Part shown: in pieces, positions 48,916 through 58,466 of the stretch | Numbering within the stretch: the stretch's first letter is position 1 | How the letters are laid out: every line of letters starts with the position of its first letter | Source: CAYVGO01 sp964450725 | GTDB taxonomy: Bacteria > Bacteroidota > Bacteroidia > Bacteroidales > UBA932 | Length of the DNA: 64,000 nucleotides | Assembly: GCA_964450725.1 (NCBI GenBank) | Contig: CAYVGO010000001.1 | Coordinates: 57,228 to 121,227, forward strand | Direction: 5' to 3' | Notes under the pieces: model-generated | The model's database searches: none | Told to the model about the DNA's origin: nothing | What the model saw: only the letters and a program-made list of their open reading frames with translations | Made by a program: the position numbers and the translations under genes

Positions 48916-49926
48916 ATGGATTGGAAAAACTTAGGATTTGGTTATGTAACAACAAACTATAACGTAAGGTCAAATTTTGCCAACGGTGCATGGTCAGATT
49001 TGGAAATTACACAAGATGAGTATATTAAACTACATATGTCATCAAGTTGTTTGCACTATGGACAAGAATCTTTTGAAGGATTGAAGGCCTATAGAGGACA
49101 AGATGGAAAAATAAGACTCTTCAGGATTATTGAAAACGCCAAACGCATGATACGTTCAGCTCAATACCTCCAGATGCAGCCTCCAAGTGTAGAAATGTTT
49201 ACTGAGGCAGTAAAAAAGGTGGTGGAACTCAATAAAGAATTTGTTCCCCCATATGATAGCGGATCTACATTGTATATTCGTCCTTTGCTGATAGGGCATG
49301 GAGAGCAGTTAGGTGTAAAACCTGCGAATCAATATATGTTTTTAGTTTTTTGTTCACCAGTTGGACCATATTTTAAAGAAGGATTTAAACCGGTATCTGT
49401 GGTTATTGATCGCGACCATGACCGTGCAGCTCCGCTGGGAACAGGACATGCCAAAGTAGGAGGTAACTATGCTGCCAGTTTAATCTCGATACAACAAGCA
49501 CAGCAACAAGGATTTTCCACTATTTTGTATTTAGATTCTAAAGAAAAAAAATATATCGATGAGTGTGGGCCGGCTAATTTTTTTGCTATTCAAGGAAATA
49601 GATATATTACTCCAAAATCTCAAAGTATTTTACCTTCAATTACCAATGATAGTTTGATGATTTTGGCTAAAGATTCCGGATTGAGCGTAGAACGAAGACC
49701 TGTAGAGGTTTCTGAGTTGGAGAGTTTTGAAGAAGTTGGAGAATGCGGAACCGCTGCGGTAATTACTCCGATTGGATTTATTACAGACCCTGAATGCAAT
49801 AAAGTTTATCGTTACGGTAATGGTAAAGAAGCCGGAAAAATATCAACAATGTTGTATGAAAAGTTAAAAGGAATACAATATGGAGATATTCCCGACAAAT
49901 TCGGTTGGATAACAATTGTTGAATAA
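48916..49926 (+). CDS. ilvE: Branched-chain amino-acid aminotransferase
   Basis: 336 residues from the ATG at 48916 (MDWKNLGFGYVTTNYNVRS); an in-frame TTG 30 bases earlier lies too close to the -7 element. It is a class IV pyridoxal-phosphate enzyme that transfers the amino group of Leu, Ile or Val. The PLP lysine is in GTGHAKVGGNYAASL (near residue 183), and the family features LHYGQESFEGLKAYR, STLYIRPLLIG, YIDECGPANFFAI and FEEVGECGTAAVITPIG are all present. Length is typical of the longer BCAT type. Its stop overlaps the NUDIX start by one base (TAATG), so translation is coupled. Confidence 0.94.
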   Translation: MDWKNLGFGYVTTNYNVRSNFANGAWSDLEITQDEYIKLHMSSSCLHYGQESFEGLKAYRGQDGKIRLFRIIENAKRMIRSAQYLQMQPPSVEMFTEAVKKVVELNKEFVPPYDSGSTLYIRPLLIGHGEQLGVKPANQYMFLVFCSPVGPYFKEGFKPVSVVIDRDHDRAAPLGTGHAKVGGNYAASLISIQQAQQQGFSTILYLDSKEKKYIDECGPANFFAIQGNRYITPKSQSILPSITNDSLMILAKDSGLSVERRPVEVSELESFEEVGECGTAAVITPIGFITDPECNKVYRYGNGKEAGKISTMLYEKLKGIQYGDIPDKFGWITIVE

Positions 49927-50414
49927 TGGAATACAAGGTATTTTCAAACGGACGTTTTGAACATATTTCGGAAGATAAATGGACGGAATACTGTAAAAGA
50001 TTCCAACATATTAACGCTGCCGGAGGGTTGGTTGTCAACAAGAATGGAGAACTGTTGTTGATTTTTAGAAGAGGTTTTTGGGACTTACCGAAAGGAAAGC
50101 AAGATGTTGGAGAAAACTTGGAACATACTGCACTCCGAGAGGTACAAGAAGAGTGCGGTATCTATAATTTAACGATTATAGACAAATTGTTAGTGACCTA
50201 TCACACCTATCAACTTTTTGGTTATCCGATTTTAAAAACAACACAGTGGTATCAAATGACCTATTATGAAAACCAACCGCTAACTCCTCAAACTACAGAG
50301 GGAATTGAGAAGGTTTTATGGGTTAAACCTAATGAACTCTCTCGATTTTTAAACAAAAGTTATGCTACCGTTCATGAAGTGATAGAGCAATACTTTAAAC
50401 GTAAAATACAATAA
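49926..50414 (+). CDS. NUDIX hydrolase
   Basis: 162 residues. The Nudix box GKQDVGENLEHTALREVQEECGI (near residues 57-79) matches GX5EX7REUXEEXGU, with Glu residues that bind magnesium. It lies after the beta strand GGLVVNKNGELLLIFRRGFWDLPK. Members hydrolyse a nucleoside diphosphate linked to another group; the substrate cannot be read from the sequence. The first 35 residues before the Nudix fold are polar and have no recognised domain. It is coupled to ilvE by a TAATG overlap and is followed by a phosphohexomutase after 22 bases. Confidence 0.9.
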   Translation: MEYKVFSNGRFEHISEDKWTEYCKRFQHINAAGGLVVNKNGELLLIFRRGFWDLPKGKQDVGENLEHTALREVQEECGIYNLTIIDKLLVTYHTYQLFGYPILKTTQWYQMTYYENQPLTPQTTEGIEKVLWVKPNELSRFLNKSYATVHEVIEQYFKRKIQ

Positions 50415-50436
50415 ATCATCATAATAAAATTGCGAT

Positions 50437-52182
50437 ATGAATAATTTACTCGACATTTCTAAAGAGAAAGCCCAAACATGGCTATCTCCTTCTTTTGATA
50501 AAGAAACACAAACCCAAGTAAAACATCTTTTGGAAAATGACCCTAAAGAATTAGTGGAAAGTTTTCATCGAAGTTTAGAGTTTGGTACCGGAGGGTTACG
50601 TGGAATTATGGGGGTGGGGACAAATCGAATGAATAGATATACCGTAGGAATGGCTACACAAGGATTAGCCAATTATTTGAAAAAAACTTTTCAACATTTA
50701 CCACAAATAAAAATAGCCATTGCGTATGATTGTAGAAATAACAGTAGTTATTTTGCAGAGGTGGCTGCTGCTATTTTATCGGGAAATGGCATTAAAGTAT
50801 TTTTATTTGATGCTTTGAGACCAACTCCAGAATTAAGTTTTACCGTAAGGCATTTACAATGTCAAAGCGGAATTGTTATTACGGCATCTCATAATCCTAA
50901 AGAATATAATGGATACAAAGTGTATTGGGAAGATGGGGCACAAGTAACGCCGCCGCATGATGAAAATATTATTGCTGAAGTAAATAAGATTAATTCTCCG
51001 GAGCAAGTAACCTTTGAGCCTAACAAAAATCTCATTGAGTATATCGGTAAAAATATTGATGAAATTTATCTTCAATCTATTGCTACATTAGTAAAACTTT
51101 CTCCAGAAAGTATAAAGCAATATCATGATCTTAAGATTGTCTATACTCCTTTGCACGGAACAGGAGTAACGCTACTTCCGGAAATGCTACGCAGAATGGG
51201 ATTTACAAAAGTATTTACTGTCAAAGAGCAAAATGTCAATGACGGTAATTTCCCAACAGTACAATCTCCAAATCCTGAAGAAAAATCGGCATTACAAATG
51301 GCGATAAATTTAGCAGACAAAGAGCATGCTGACTTAGTATTAGCCACAGATCCTGATGCTGACAGAGTAGGAATTGCCGTACGTAATCATGACGGAACCA
51401 TGGAGATATTAAACGGAAATCAAACCAACTCTATTTTAACCTATTATTTATTGAAGCAGTGGAAAGAAAAAGGTAAGTTGACCGGCAATGAATATATTGT
51501 GAAAACCATTGTTACCACAGATTTAATGGTCAAGATTGCTGAAAGTTTTGATGTGAAATGGTATAACTGCTATACAGGATTTAAATATATTGCCGAAGTA
51601 ATTCGTAAACATGAAGGAACGCAAACATTTATTGGCGGTGGAGAAGAGAGTTTCGGATTTAATGTCGGAGAATTTGTTAGAGACAAAGATGCCATTGTAA
51701 CATCTGCATTAGTGGCAGAAGTTGCCACTTGGGCTAAGAGCAAAGGACAATCTCTCTATGACTTATTACTTGAAATTTATTGTAAATACGGACTTTATAA
51801 AGAAAAGCAAGTCTCTTTGACCAAAAAAGGGGTTGAAGGAATGCAAGAAATTCAAAATATCATGTTGAAGTTTAGAACATCAACTCCTAAGGTAATTGCC
51901 GGCGAAAAAGTGGTAACGGTTTATGATTATCAAACACTGACGAAAACAAATGTATTGTCAGGTACTACAGAGAAAATTGACCAGCCTTATACATCAAACG
52001 TACTGCAATATTTTACAGAAAAAGGAATTTCAGTCTCTATACGCCCTTCTGGAACTGAACCAAAAATCAAATTCTATTTTAGTGTTTCTCAGCCGTTAAA
52101 TACGGTGGAAAACTATCAAACAATTAGTCAATCTATAGAGCAAATATTTTCAAAAATAGAGAAAGAACTCATTGAGCATTAA
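50437..52182 (+). CDS. Phosphoglucomutase/phosphomannomutase family (alpha-D-phosphohexomutase)
   Basis: 581 residues, the length of the long PgcA-like branch of the family. It interconverts hexose-1- and hexose-6-phosphates via a phosphoserine. Domain markers are GTGGLRGIMGVGTNRMNRYT near the start, the catalytic serine loop TASHNPKEYNGYKVYW (near residue 150), the metal-binding loop ATDPDADRVGIAV, the sugar-binding GGGEESFGF, and the phosphate-binding loop RPSGTEPKIKFYF at the C-terminus. Glucose versus mannose preference cannot be decided here. It probably shares the ilvE-NUDIX transcript. Confidence 0.94.
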   Translation: MNNLLDISKEKAQTWLSPSFDKETQTQVKHLLENDPKELVESFHRSLEFGTGGLRGIMGVGTNRMNRYTVGMATQGLANYLKKTFQHLPQIKIAIAYDCRNNSSYFAEVAAAILSGNGIKVFLFDALRPTPELSFTVRHLQCQSGIVITASHNPKEYNGYKVYWEDGAQVTPPHDENIIAEVNKINSPEQVTFEPNKNLIEYIGKNIDEIYLQSIATLVKLSPESIKQYHDLKIVYTPLHGTGVTLLPEMLRRMGFTKVFTVKEQNVNDGNFPTVQSPNPEEKSALQMAINLADKEHADLVLATDPDADRVGIAVRNHDGTMEILNGNQTNSILTYYLLKQWKEKGKLTGNEYIVKTIVTTDLMVKIAESFDVKWYNCYTGFKYIAEVIRKHEGTQTFIGGGEESFGFNVGEFVRDKDAIVTSALVAEVATWAKSKGQSLYDLLLEIYCKYGLYKEKQVSLTKKGVEGMQEIQNIMLKFRTSTPKVIAGEKVVTVYDYQTLTKTNVLSGTTEKIDQPYTSNVLQYFTEKGISVSIRPSGTEPKIKFYFSVSQPLNTVENYQTISQSIEQIFSKIEKELIEH

Positions 52183-52269
52183 ACTTGAATAATGCATCCA
52201 TATGTTGAATTGTAATGAAATCAAATCTCAAAAAGAATAATTACATTCAAATCCTAAATTATTTATATT

Positions 52270-53031
52270 ATGAACCAAACCTTTAAGTTTTACCAAAGAT
52301 ATCAATTCTTGAAAAGTTACTATTACCTTATTCTGATTTTTCTTTGCTTGCCATTACTCTCTCAAGGTCAAACCTATAGTATTCGTACAGATGTTTTTGG
52401 CGGTTATCAATGGGGAAATCCGGTGATTAGTAAAAGAATTACGCAAAAGTATATGCAGCCTGTGCAGGGAAACCAACTGGAAGGATATAAAATTTTTGAA
52501 GGATTGGAGTATCCCAAAGCCGGTACGGGATGGCATGCCGGACTTACTTTCAGGTTTAAATATAACATGCTCTATTTTGAAGTGCAACCCCAATATACTA
52601 CTTTTTCCGTACAATATCAATTTTATACTTTTCCGCTACAAAGTAACAGTGACAAAACTTCTTATAAGATTACCACTTCAGATTTTGCATGTCCTTTGAT
52701 TATAGGAGTAAAACTTGCTACTAACTTTCGGTTTTACGGAGGTTATGTTTTTGGCTTAAATCTGACATCAGAAAATAAAGAGGCTATGGAAGCCAATAGT
52801 TATAAACTTGTCAAGTTTCCACAAAGTTGGTTAGTAGGTGTCGGTTATGATGTAAAGTCAGATATTGTAGTCTTAAACAGATTTTCTATTGATCTTAAGT
52901 TTACAGGCAACTTTACAGGTAACTTTGCTCCTACGTCAGCACTTTATGACTTGCCCGTAAAGTTTAATAAAGCTTTTAAAAACTACTATTTTTCGGTAGG
53001 AATAGGGTTTAAGATTTTTGGAAAGGCATAA
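52270..53031 (+). CDS. Outer-membrane beta-barrel protein
   Basis: 253 residues with an unusually long N-terminus before a hydrophobic signal (YYYLILIFLCLPLLSQGQ, cleavage near residue 34). The remainder shows amphipathic beta-strands with glycine and aromatic residues: SIRTDVFGGYQWG, GWHAGLTFRFKYNMLYFEVQPQY, NFRFYGGYVFGLNL, LVGVGYDV, and a final FSVGIGFKIFG ending with Ala. This fits the small outer-membrane barrel (OMP_b-brl) proteins of Bacteroidota. No ligand is known. It precedes the DUF4296 lipoprotein by 21 bases, so the two may be expressed together. Confidence 0.75.
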   Translation: MNQTFKFYQRYQFLKSYYYLILIFLCLPLLSQGQTYSIRTDVFGGYQWGNPVISKRITQKYMQPVQGNQLEGYKIFEGLEYPKAGTGWHAGLTFRFKYNMLYFEVQPQYTTFSVQYQFYTFPLQSNSDKTSYKITTSDFACPLIIGVKLATNFRFYGGYVFGLNLTSENKEAMEANSYKLVKFPQSWLVGVGYDVKSDIVVLNRFSIDLKFTGNFTGNFAPTSALYDLPVKFNKAFKNYYFSVGIGFKIFGKA

Positions 53032-53052
53032 ACTCTTTTGTATTCTTGCAAT

Positions 53053-53529
53053 ATGCGTCATTATTGCCTTCCAATAATTATTGTTCTTCTTTGTTCTGCG
53101 TGTTCCGCGATTTTATCAAAAGATAAGATGGCGGACATTTTAGTGGAAATGCACTGGTCTGATGCCATTCTTTACGGAACCCGCCCGGTTGACCTCAAAG
53201 ACTCCATAAAAATATATAATGCTATTTTTGAGCGTCATCAAACTAACTTTACACAATTTGAAAATTCTTTACGCTACTACTCTCGAAGTGCTCCAATGGT
53301 TAAAGATATTTATAAAAAGGTCAATAAAGAATTAACCTATAGAGTAAACTCTGCTCAAAGCGACTTAGATAATTACTTGGAAGGGTTGGAGGAGTTGAGA
53401 ATGGAGTTGGTTGAAAAATGGATACGTAACGACCTTCCCTTTGCGCCTGCTGTATGGCAACATTACTCTTTTTATTCTGACCCTGCTCATTATGAGGAAA
53501 ATTGCTGCACACCTGATATTTCCCATTAA
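53053..53529 (+). CDS. DUF4296 lipoprotein
   Basis: 158 residues from the ATG at 53053 (MRHYCLPIIIVLLCSACSAI), with a lipobox LCSAC. The body, KDKMADILVEMHWSDAIL, followed by IKIYNAIFERHQTNFTQFENSLRYYS, is the DUF4296 pattern, a small lipoprotein found in Bacteroidota without a known function. The conserved histidine and aspartate of the family are present in this stretch. It overlaps the amidohydrolase start by 38 bases. Confidence 0.88.
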   Translation: MRHYCLPIIIVLLCSACSAILSKDKMADILVEMHWSDAILYGTRPVDLKDSIKIYNAIFERHQTNFTQFENSLRYYSRSAPMVKDIYKKVNKELTYRVNSAQSDLDNYLEGLEELRMELVEKWIRNDLPFAPAVWQHYSFYSDPAHYEENCCTPDISH

Positions 53530-54667
53530 TCGGCCTCCGATAAAAAACGGCTGTATAACGCTTCAAGATGATGGTACGATTGTTGAAATTTCTGAAAATG
53601 AAACTTTGACAGAACGTGAAGGTATAGAGTTTTACAGTGGAACGATTATTCCCGGAATGGTCAATGCACATTGCCATATCGAATATTCTCACCTCTTAGG
53701 AAAATATCAGCCTCAGCAAGGATTAACCGAGTTTTTACGCCGACAAATAACCGACAAGCAAAATTATACTCAACAAGATATTCTTGATGCCGCAGAAAAG
53801 GCACTACACAAAATGTTTATCGACGGAGTGATTGCTTTGGGTGATATTGCCAATACAAGTCTGTGCTTTGCTCTCAAAAAAAAATCAAAACTTTATACTC
53901 ATACCTTTATTGAATGTCTCGGACTAATTCCCCATAAAGCCCGACAAATCATTGAACATTTGCAACAAACTGCCAATACGGCAACAGAATATCAAATACC
54001 TTACACTGCAACGCTGCATGCAGCATATTCTGTATCAGACGAATTAAAAATACAGTTTTTCGATACATTTTCACCCAAAATACTTTCGCTTCACAATCAA
54101 GAAGGAGAAAGTGAAACAGAACTCTTTACAAAAGCCGGAGGAAGCCTCAAAGAGTTATTTGAACGTTTAAACTTTCCATTGCCCAATCTGGATAAGCAAA
54201 ATTCTCTGAAACAACTTTTGGCCAATATTCCTCATCATTCAAAAACTCTTTTGGTACATAACACCTACACCACCAAAGAAGATATTGATTATTTGAAACG
54301 TAACCAATATTCAAACATTCACTGGGTACTGTGTCCTAATTCCAATTATTTTATCGAAAAAAAATACCCCGATGTAGCACCGCTCTCAACTTCAGGATTT
54401 CCTGTAGCCTTAGGTACGGACAGTTATGCTTCTACTAATAGTTATAATATTTTGGACGAAATGAAAACTCTTTTGTCTGAATTTCCTCAACTCTCTTTTG
54501 AGCAGGTTTTAGGCTGGGCTACTTTGGGAGGAGCAAAAGCGCTCTCTGTAGAACATCTTTATGGCACTATTGAAGTCGGCAAGCGTCCGCATTTGGTTCT
54601 CCTTTCTCCTTTTGATTTTCGCAATTTCACGATTACTTCTGCCACCACATCAAAGCTTCTCTGTTAA
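53492..54667 (+). CDS. Amidohydrolase family, possibly aminodeoxyfutalosine deaminase-like
   Basis: 391 residues from the ATG at 53492 (MRKIAAHLIFPINRPPIKNGC), chosen because it opens the usual N-terminal beta-sandwich; in-frame TTG starts 81 bases earlier are within DUF4296. Metal-binding features are the HxH pair in GMVNAHCHIEYSH, the histidine in LLVHNTYT, and the aspartate in ALGTDSYASTNSYNILDEM. This is the ATZ/TRZ-like metal-dependent hydrolase layout of deaminases. In Bacteroidota a DUF4296-amidohydrolase pair is common, and related enzymes act in the futalosine pathway; the substrate here is uncertain. Confidence 0.85.
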   Translation: MRKIAAHLIFPINRPPIKNGCITLQDDGTIVEISENETLTEREGIEFYSGTIIPGMVNAHCHIEYSHLLGKYQPQQGLTEFLRRQITDKQNYTQQDILDAAEKALHKMFIDGVIALGDIANTSLCFALKKKSKLYTHTFIECLGLIPHKARQIIEHLQQTANTATEYQIPYTATLHAAYSVSDELKIQFFDTFSPKILSLHNQEGESETELFTKAGGSLKELFERLNFPLPNLDKQNSLKQLLANIPHHSKTLLVHNTYTTKEDIDYLKRNQYSNIHWVLCPNSNYFIEKKYPDVAPLSTSGFPVALGTDSYASTNSYNILDEMKTLLSEFPQLSFEQVLGWATLGGAKALSVEHLYGTIEVGKRPHLVLLSPFDFRNFTITSATTSKLLC

Positions 54668-55046
54668 ATCAAGGAATCTCTTGCTGATGTTTATTGCCTT
54701 GTGTAAGCCGGGCTGACCTCTCTGTTGTTTAACCTTTAACCCAAAGTGATATTGTAAAAATATCAAATGGAACTAACAAAAACCTTTATACTTATTAGGT
54801 GAAACGTAAGGTTATATTAGTAAAAAACAATAGATAATTTTATATTGCCTTGTACAGATTATTATTATCAGACTGTACAAGGTAATATTATTGTGTTGTA
54901 CAGTCTGTATCTATTAAGGTATATACCCTAACATTAATCTGTAGATATAAAAAGGTTAATTTCTTTAGTGTGATGAGATAAAATATAGTGAGTAAAAGGT
55001 TAAATGGTAATTGGTTTTTAATATAACTCAAGTGGCATATTCAAAA
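54668..55046. other. AT-rich intergenic region with nested inverted repeats
   Basis: No gene is supported in this interval. Besides the inverted repeats listed separately, it holds no recognisable promoter or RNA. Two convergent genes end on either side, so it has no obvious need for regulatory sites. Confidence 0.4.
54844..54907. repeat. Three TTGTACAG boxes forming two overlapping inverted repeats
   Basis: CCTTGTACAG at 54848-54857 faces CTGTACAAGG at 54873-54882 (arms 54844-54857 and 54873-54886, 14 bases with one mismatch). The middle box also pairs with the third: CAGACTGTACAA (54869-54880) is the exact inverse of TTGTACAGTCTG (54896-54907). A mutually exclusive hairpin pair or a cluster of operator sites is possible. 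Confidence 0.7.
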
Positions 55047-55079
55047 AAACGTCGACAAGATGGCTCTTATCGACGTTTT
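55047..55079 (-). terminator. Terminator of the GH130 gene
   Basis: Arms 55047-55060 and 55066-55079 (AAAACGTCGACAAG with CTTATCGACGTTTT, one mismatch) form a strong hairpin. On the minus strand it runs into a T-run, placing it 45 bases beyond the stop of the GH130 gene. Confidence 0.75.
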
Positions 55080-55123
55080 GCAATAGATATATTATACACT
55101 ACTTATTTTATCAAAGGAATATA

Positions 55124-56125
55124 TTATAAGTAAGATGTTTTTTTGGTAAACTCAATAATGTCTGCAATATATCCGAAGGCAACACTTGTTACGGTATCTG
55201 CACAGCCGTAGTAAATGGCAATACGACCGCTTTGCGGGTCATGTAATGCTGCACAGGGGAAAGTAACATTAGGTACATCTCCCATACATTCGTAAAGTGT
55301 TTGCGGCGACAATAAATAAGGCCCTGACCGGTATTTTACTTTCCAAGGTTGTGCCAAGTCTAATAAGGCGGCGCCAAAACTATATACAAATCCGTTACAA
55401 GAATTTAACACGCCATGATAAATGACCAGCCAACCTTCTGATGTTTCTATAGGAATGGGTCCTGCTCCTATCTTTGTACATTGCCAAGCACTTTGTTCAA
55501 AAGGCGCCGGAGACATCACATGGCGGTGTCTTCCCCAGTAGTTTAAATCGGGAGACTCGCTGTAAAATATATCGCCGAAAGGGGTATGGCCGTTATCGCT
55601 CGGGCGGCTGAGCATAGCAAAGTTACCATTGATTTTTCGAGGAAACATTACTCCATTGCGATTGAAAGGTAAGAATGCGTTTTCTAATTGAGTGAATTTA
55701 CGAAAATCGTCAGTATAAGCCACACCAATCGTAGGTCCATGATAACCGTTACACCAAGTAATGTAATACCGTCCGTCGATTTCACATACGCGAGGGTCGT
55801 AACCGTAAACCCACTCCCCGATTTCTTTGTCGGCACATTCAAACTTCAACATCTCAGGTTGGATGTCCCAATCTAACCCATTCTTACTGAATCCTACATG
55901 TAATCTCATTCTGCGGTTGGTGTCGTCGCATCGAAATACTCCGGCAAAACCATCTTTAAAAGGAACTACAGCACTATTGAAAATACTGTTAGAAGTAGGT
56001 AAAGCATTGCGTTGGATAATAGGATTTTGAGAATATCTCCAGATTACTTCTTGACTGCCTTGCGGACGATTTTCCCAAGGCATATTGGGTAGAGGTTGAC
56101 CCATAATTTTGAGTGAATTAGCCAT
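55124..56125 (-). CDS. Glycoside hydrolase family 130 (beta-mannoside phosphorylase type)
   Basis: 333 residues, the length of GH130 enzymes, which phosphorolyse beta-mannosides such as mannosyl-glucose or mannosyl-GlcNAc. The five-bladed propeller markers are IFNSAVVPFKDGFAGVFRCDD, EWVYGYDPRVCEIDGRYYITWCNGY, VMFPRKINGNFAMLSRPSDNGHTPFGD, KIGAGPIPIETSEGWLVIYHGV and YYGCADTVTSVAFG. The proposed catalytic acid Asp is in the YDPR segment and the phosphate-binding Arg/His residues are present. No signal peptide is seen, so it is cytoplasmic. Its divergent neighbour is a heparinase II/III-like lyase. The specific substrate cannot be told apart by eye. Confidence 0.93.
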   Translation of the reverse strand: MANSLKIMGQPLPNMPWENRPQGSQEVIWRYSQNPIIQRNALPTSNSIFNSAVVPFKDGFAGVFRCDDTNRRMRLHVGFSKNGLDWDIQPEMLKFECADKEIGEWVYGYDPRVCEIDGRYYITWCNGYHGPTIGVAYTDDFRKFTQLENAFLPFNRNGVMFPRKINGNFAMLSRPSDNGHTPFGDIFYSESPDLNYWGRHRHVMSPAPFEQSAWQCTKIGAGPIPIETSEGWLVIYHGVLNSCNGFVYSFGAALLDLAQPWKVKYRSGPYLLSPQTLYECMGDVPNVTFPCAALHDPQSGRIAIYYGCADTVTSVAFGYIADIIEFTKKTSYL

Positions 56126-56154
56126 CTTTAATTTGAGTTATGTAAATAATGGGG

Positions 56155-56162
56155 CAAAAATA
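56155..56162 (-). promoter_or_regulatory. Predicted -7 element of the GH130 gene
   Basis: TATTTTTG on the minus strand (56162-56155) fits TAnnTTTG and lies 29 bases before the ATG. No -33 TTG is seen. Confidence 0.4.
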
Positions 56163-56326
56163 CAATATTTACATGGGATTACCATAATCACAGAATGGCG
56201 CGAGATGAAAATTTAGTTGTTAAGTATTGTTATCTCAATAAGTAATAACCGTAAAATTATAGTACTTTCGTCTTTGTCTCTCCGAGAAATAATCAATACT
56301 GTATTATCTTTATACTTCAGATACTT

Positions 56327-58282
56327 ATGAAACCGATTGTATTACTTTCTACATTTTTATTCTCACTATTCATCAATAGTTATGCTCACAACTATCGTAA
56401 TCTGTTAACCAACAGCATGACAGAAGAACAAGTAAAGAATTCATTAATACTGCATCAAAAGTGGATACCTTATCCCGATTATGAAGACAGGGGAAAATGG
56501 ACTAAATTATTGGGAGAAAAGTCAAAGTTAATTGTTGATGCCGGAGAGAAACTGTTGGACTATAAGTTTCAAGTAATACCCGCCATGGCATATATTGAGT
56601 ATGGGGTATCCGGTAATCGTCAAGTAATGGAGAAACCTTACGAAGAGAACATCCTTGCCATAACACAACTCTTTTGTGCCGAGTTGGCTGAAGGAAAAGG
56701 ACGATTTGTGCCACAGATTATCAATGGAGTGTGGAATGCTTGTGAAATGACCTCTTGGGGATTGTCGGCACATCTTGCCGGCGTTGACCGTAGAAATCCT
56801 TTACCACGACCCGATTATGAAATTATAGAATTAGCGCAAAGCGACTTTTGCAGTTTGTTGGCATGGGTATATTATTATCTAAAACCCGAGTTTGATAAGG
56901 TTGACACATTGATTGCTTCCAGATTAAGAAATGAATTGCAGCGTAGAATGTTAGACAGTTATATGAAAAACAGTAACTTTTGGTGGCAGGCATTTAATGC
57001 AACTCCTGCAACGATGGTCAACAATTGGAACCCATGGTGTAACTTTAACGTGTTAATGTGTTATGCTTTATTAGAAAACAATCCAGATGCTTTGACGGCG
57101 GCTGTATATAGAACCATGACTTCTGTAGACAAATTTATTAATTACTCAAAACAAGATGGAGCTTGTGAAGAAGGTCCCTCTTACTGGGGACACGCCGCAG
57201 GAAAAATGTACGATTATTTACAACTCCTTTATGATATTACAGGAGGCAAAGTAAATCTCTTTAATGACCCACAGGTTAAAGCGATGGGAGAATATATTGT
57301 AAACTCTTATGTCGGAAAGGGCTGGGTAATTAACTTTGCAGACGCTTCTGCTAAAGGTGGCGGAGAATATGAACTAATTTATCGTTACGGAAAAGCCGTC
57401 AAAAGTGAGAAGATGATGAATTATGCAACCGATTCTCAAATGAAAACAAGGCAAGCAGAGCAGGGTGTGAAGTTAAGCAGAGATATATTTAGAATACTCC
57501 AAAGTTGGTGGTATAGAGAAGAGTTTAATCATTACATGGCAATGGAGAGTGTACCGCGTGATGTATGGTATAACCAGACAGAGTTTTGTTTTATGAATAG
57601 CCTTGACGGTACGATGTGTTTGGCCACAAAAGGTGGATATAACAATGAAAGCCATAATCATAACGATGTAGGAACATTCATATTCTATCTTCATCAGACT
57701 CCTATCTTTATCGATGTCGGAGTGGGAACTTATACCCGTCAGACATTTTCTTCTGAACGTTACTCGATATGGACAATGCAAAGCAACTATCACAATCTAC
57801 CGCTTATTAACGGTGTTCCACAGTCATTTGGCAGTCAGTTTAAGGCGAAAGAATGTAAATATGACAGTCTTAAGCACCAATTTTCATTAGATATTGCTGA
57901 CGCTTATCCTGAGAGTGCCGCAGTAAAAAAATACATCAGGACTTACAAGATTCGCTATGCTGAGACTAACAAAAAAAACAGTACGGGTATTGTGATTCAA
58001 GATAACTTTGTATTACATAGAACGCTTCAACCCAACCTGTTGAACTTTATGACATGGGGAGAAATAGACATTACCCGACAAGGAAAGATTATCATTACCG
58101 TACAAAACCAAAAAGTAGAAATGAACTATAATCCGAAACAGTTTAAAGTACATATTGAAACGATTTCACTCTCCGATAAAAGACTTTCCGGAGTTTGGGG
58201 AGAACAGATATATAGAATTTCATTCACTGCCCTGCAAATGAACAAGAGTGGGAAATATGAATTTATAATCAATCCTATTTAG
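56327..58282 (+). CDS. Heparinase II/III-like polysaccharide lyase
   Basis: 651 residues. A signal peptide (about residues 1-20, SLFINSYA) marks export. Residues about 40-390 form the alpha/alpha toroid (YLDYKFQVIPAMAYIEYG, WNACEMTSWGLSAHLAGV, NNWNPWCNFNVLMCYALLENN, EEGPSYWGHAAGKMYDYLQL). The beta-sandwich part follows, opening with LATKGGYNNESHNHNDVGTFIFYLHQTPIFIDVGVGTYT, where the HNHND histidines and Asn are the usual active-site residues of heparinase II/III-type lyases. The substrate is uncertain: alginate- or glycosaminoglycan-like uronate polymers are typical. It starts 202 bases from the divergent GH130 gene; no SusC/SusD pair is present in the window. Confidence 0.9.
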   Translation: MKPIVLLSTFLFSLFINSYAHNYRNLLTNSMTEEQVKNSLILHQKWIPYPDYEDRGKWTKLLGEKSKLIVDAGEKLLDYKFQVIPAMAYIEYGVSGNRQVMEKPYEENILAITQLFCAELAEGKGRFVPQIINGVWNACEMTSWGLSAHLAGVDRRNPLPRPDYEIIELAQSDFCSLLAWVYYYLKPEFDKVDTLIASRLRNELQRRMLDSYMKNSNFWWQAFNATPATMVNNWNPWCNFNVLMCYALLENNPDALTAAVYRTMTSVDKFINYSKQDGACEEGPSYWGHAAGKMYDYLQLLYDITGGKVNLFNDPQVKAMGEYIVNSYVGKGWVINFADASAKGGGEYELIYRYGKAVKSEKMMNYATDSQMKTRQAEQGVKLSRDIFRILQSWWYREEFNHYMAMESVPRDVWYNQTEFCFMNSLDGTMCLATKGGYNNESHNHNDVGTFIFYLHQTPIFIDVGVGTYTRQTFSSERYSIWTMQSNYHNLPLINGVPQSFGSQFKAKECKYDSLKHQFSLDIADAYPESAAVKKYIRTYKIRYAETNKKNSTGIVIQDNFVLHRTLQPNLLNFMTWGEIDITRQGKIIITVQNQKVEMNYNPKQFKVHIETISLSDKRLSGVWGEQIYRISFTALQMNKSGKYEFIINPI

Positions 58283-58354
58283 AATACTATATTCATAGTA
58301 CTTTCCATAAGGTAAAGTCTTAAACATAATCAAGAGCGTGTCTTATAAGTAATA

Positions 58355-58398
58355 AAAAATGCAGTCAATATTATATCTATAACGTTGACTGCATTTTT
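58355..58398. terminator. Bidirectional terminator between the lyase and gcv genes
   Basis: AAAAATGCAGTCAA (58355-58368) and TTGACTGCATTTTT (58385-58398) are perfect inverse arms of 14 bases with a 16-base loop, with A- and T-runs at the outer ends. It separates convergent transcripts. Confidence 0.85.
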
Positions 58399-58466
58399 AT
58401 TCCATTAACCCGGTCAATACTATTCTTGTGGACGAAGGATTGACTGATTTGTGGTGTTAGATTCTT

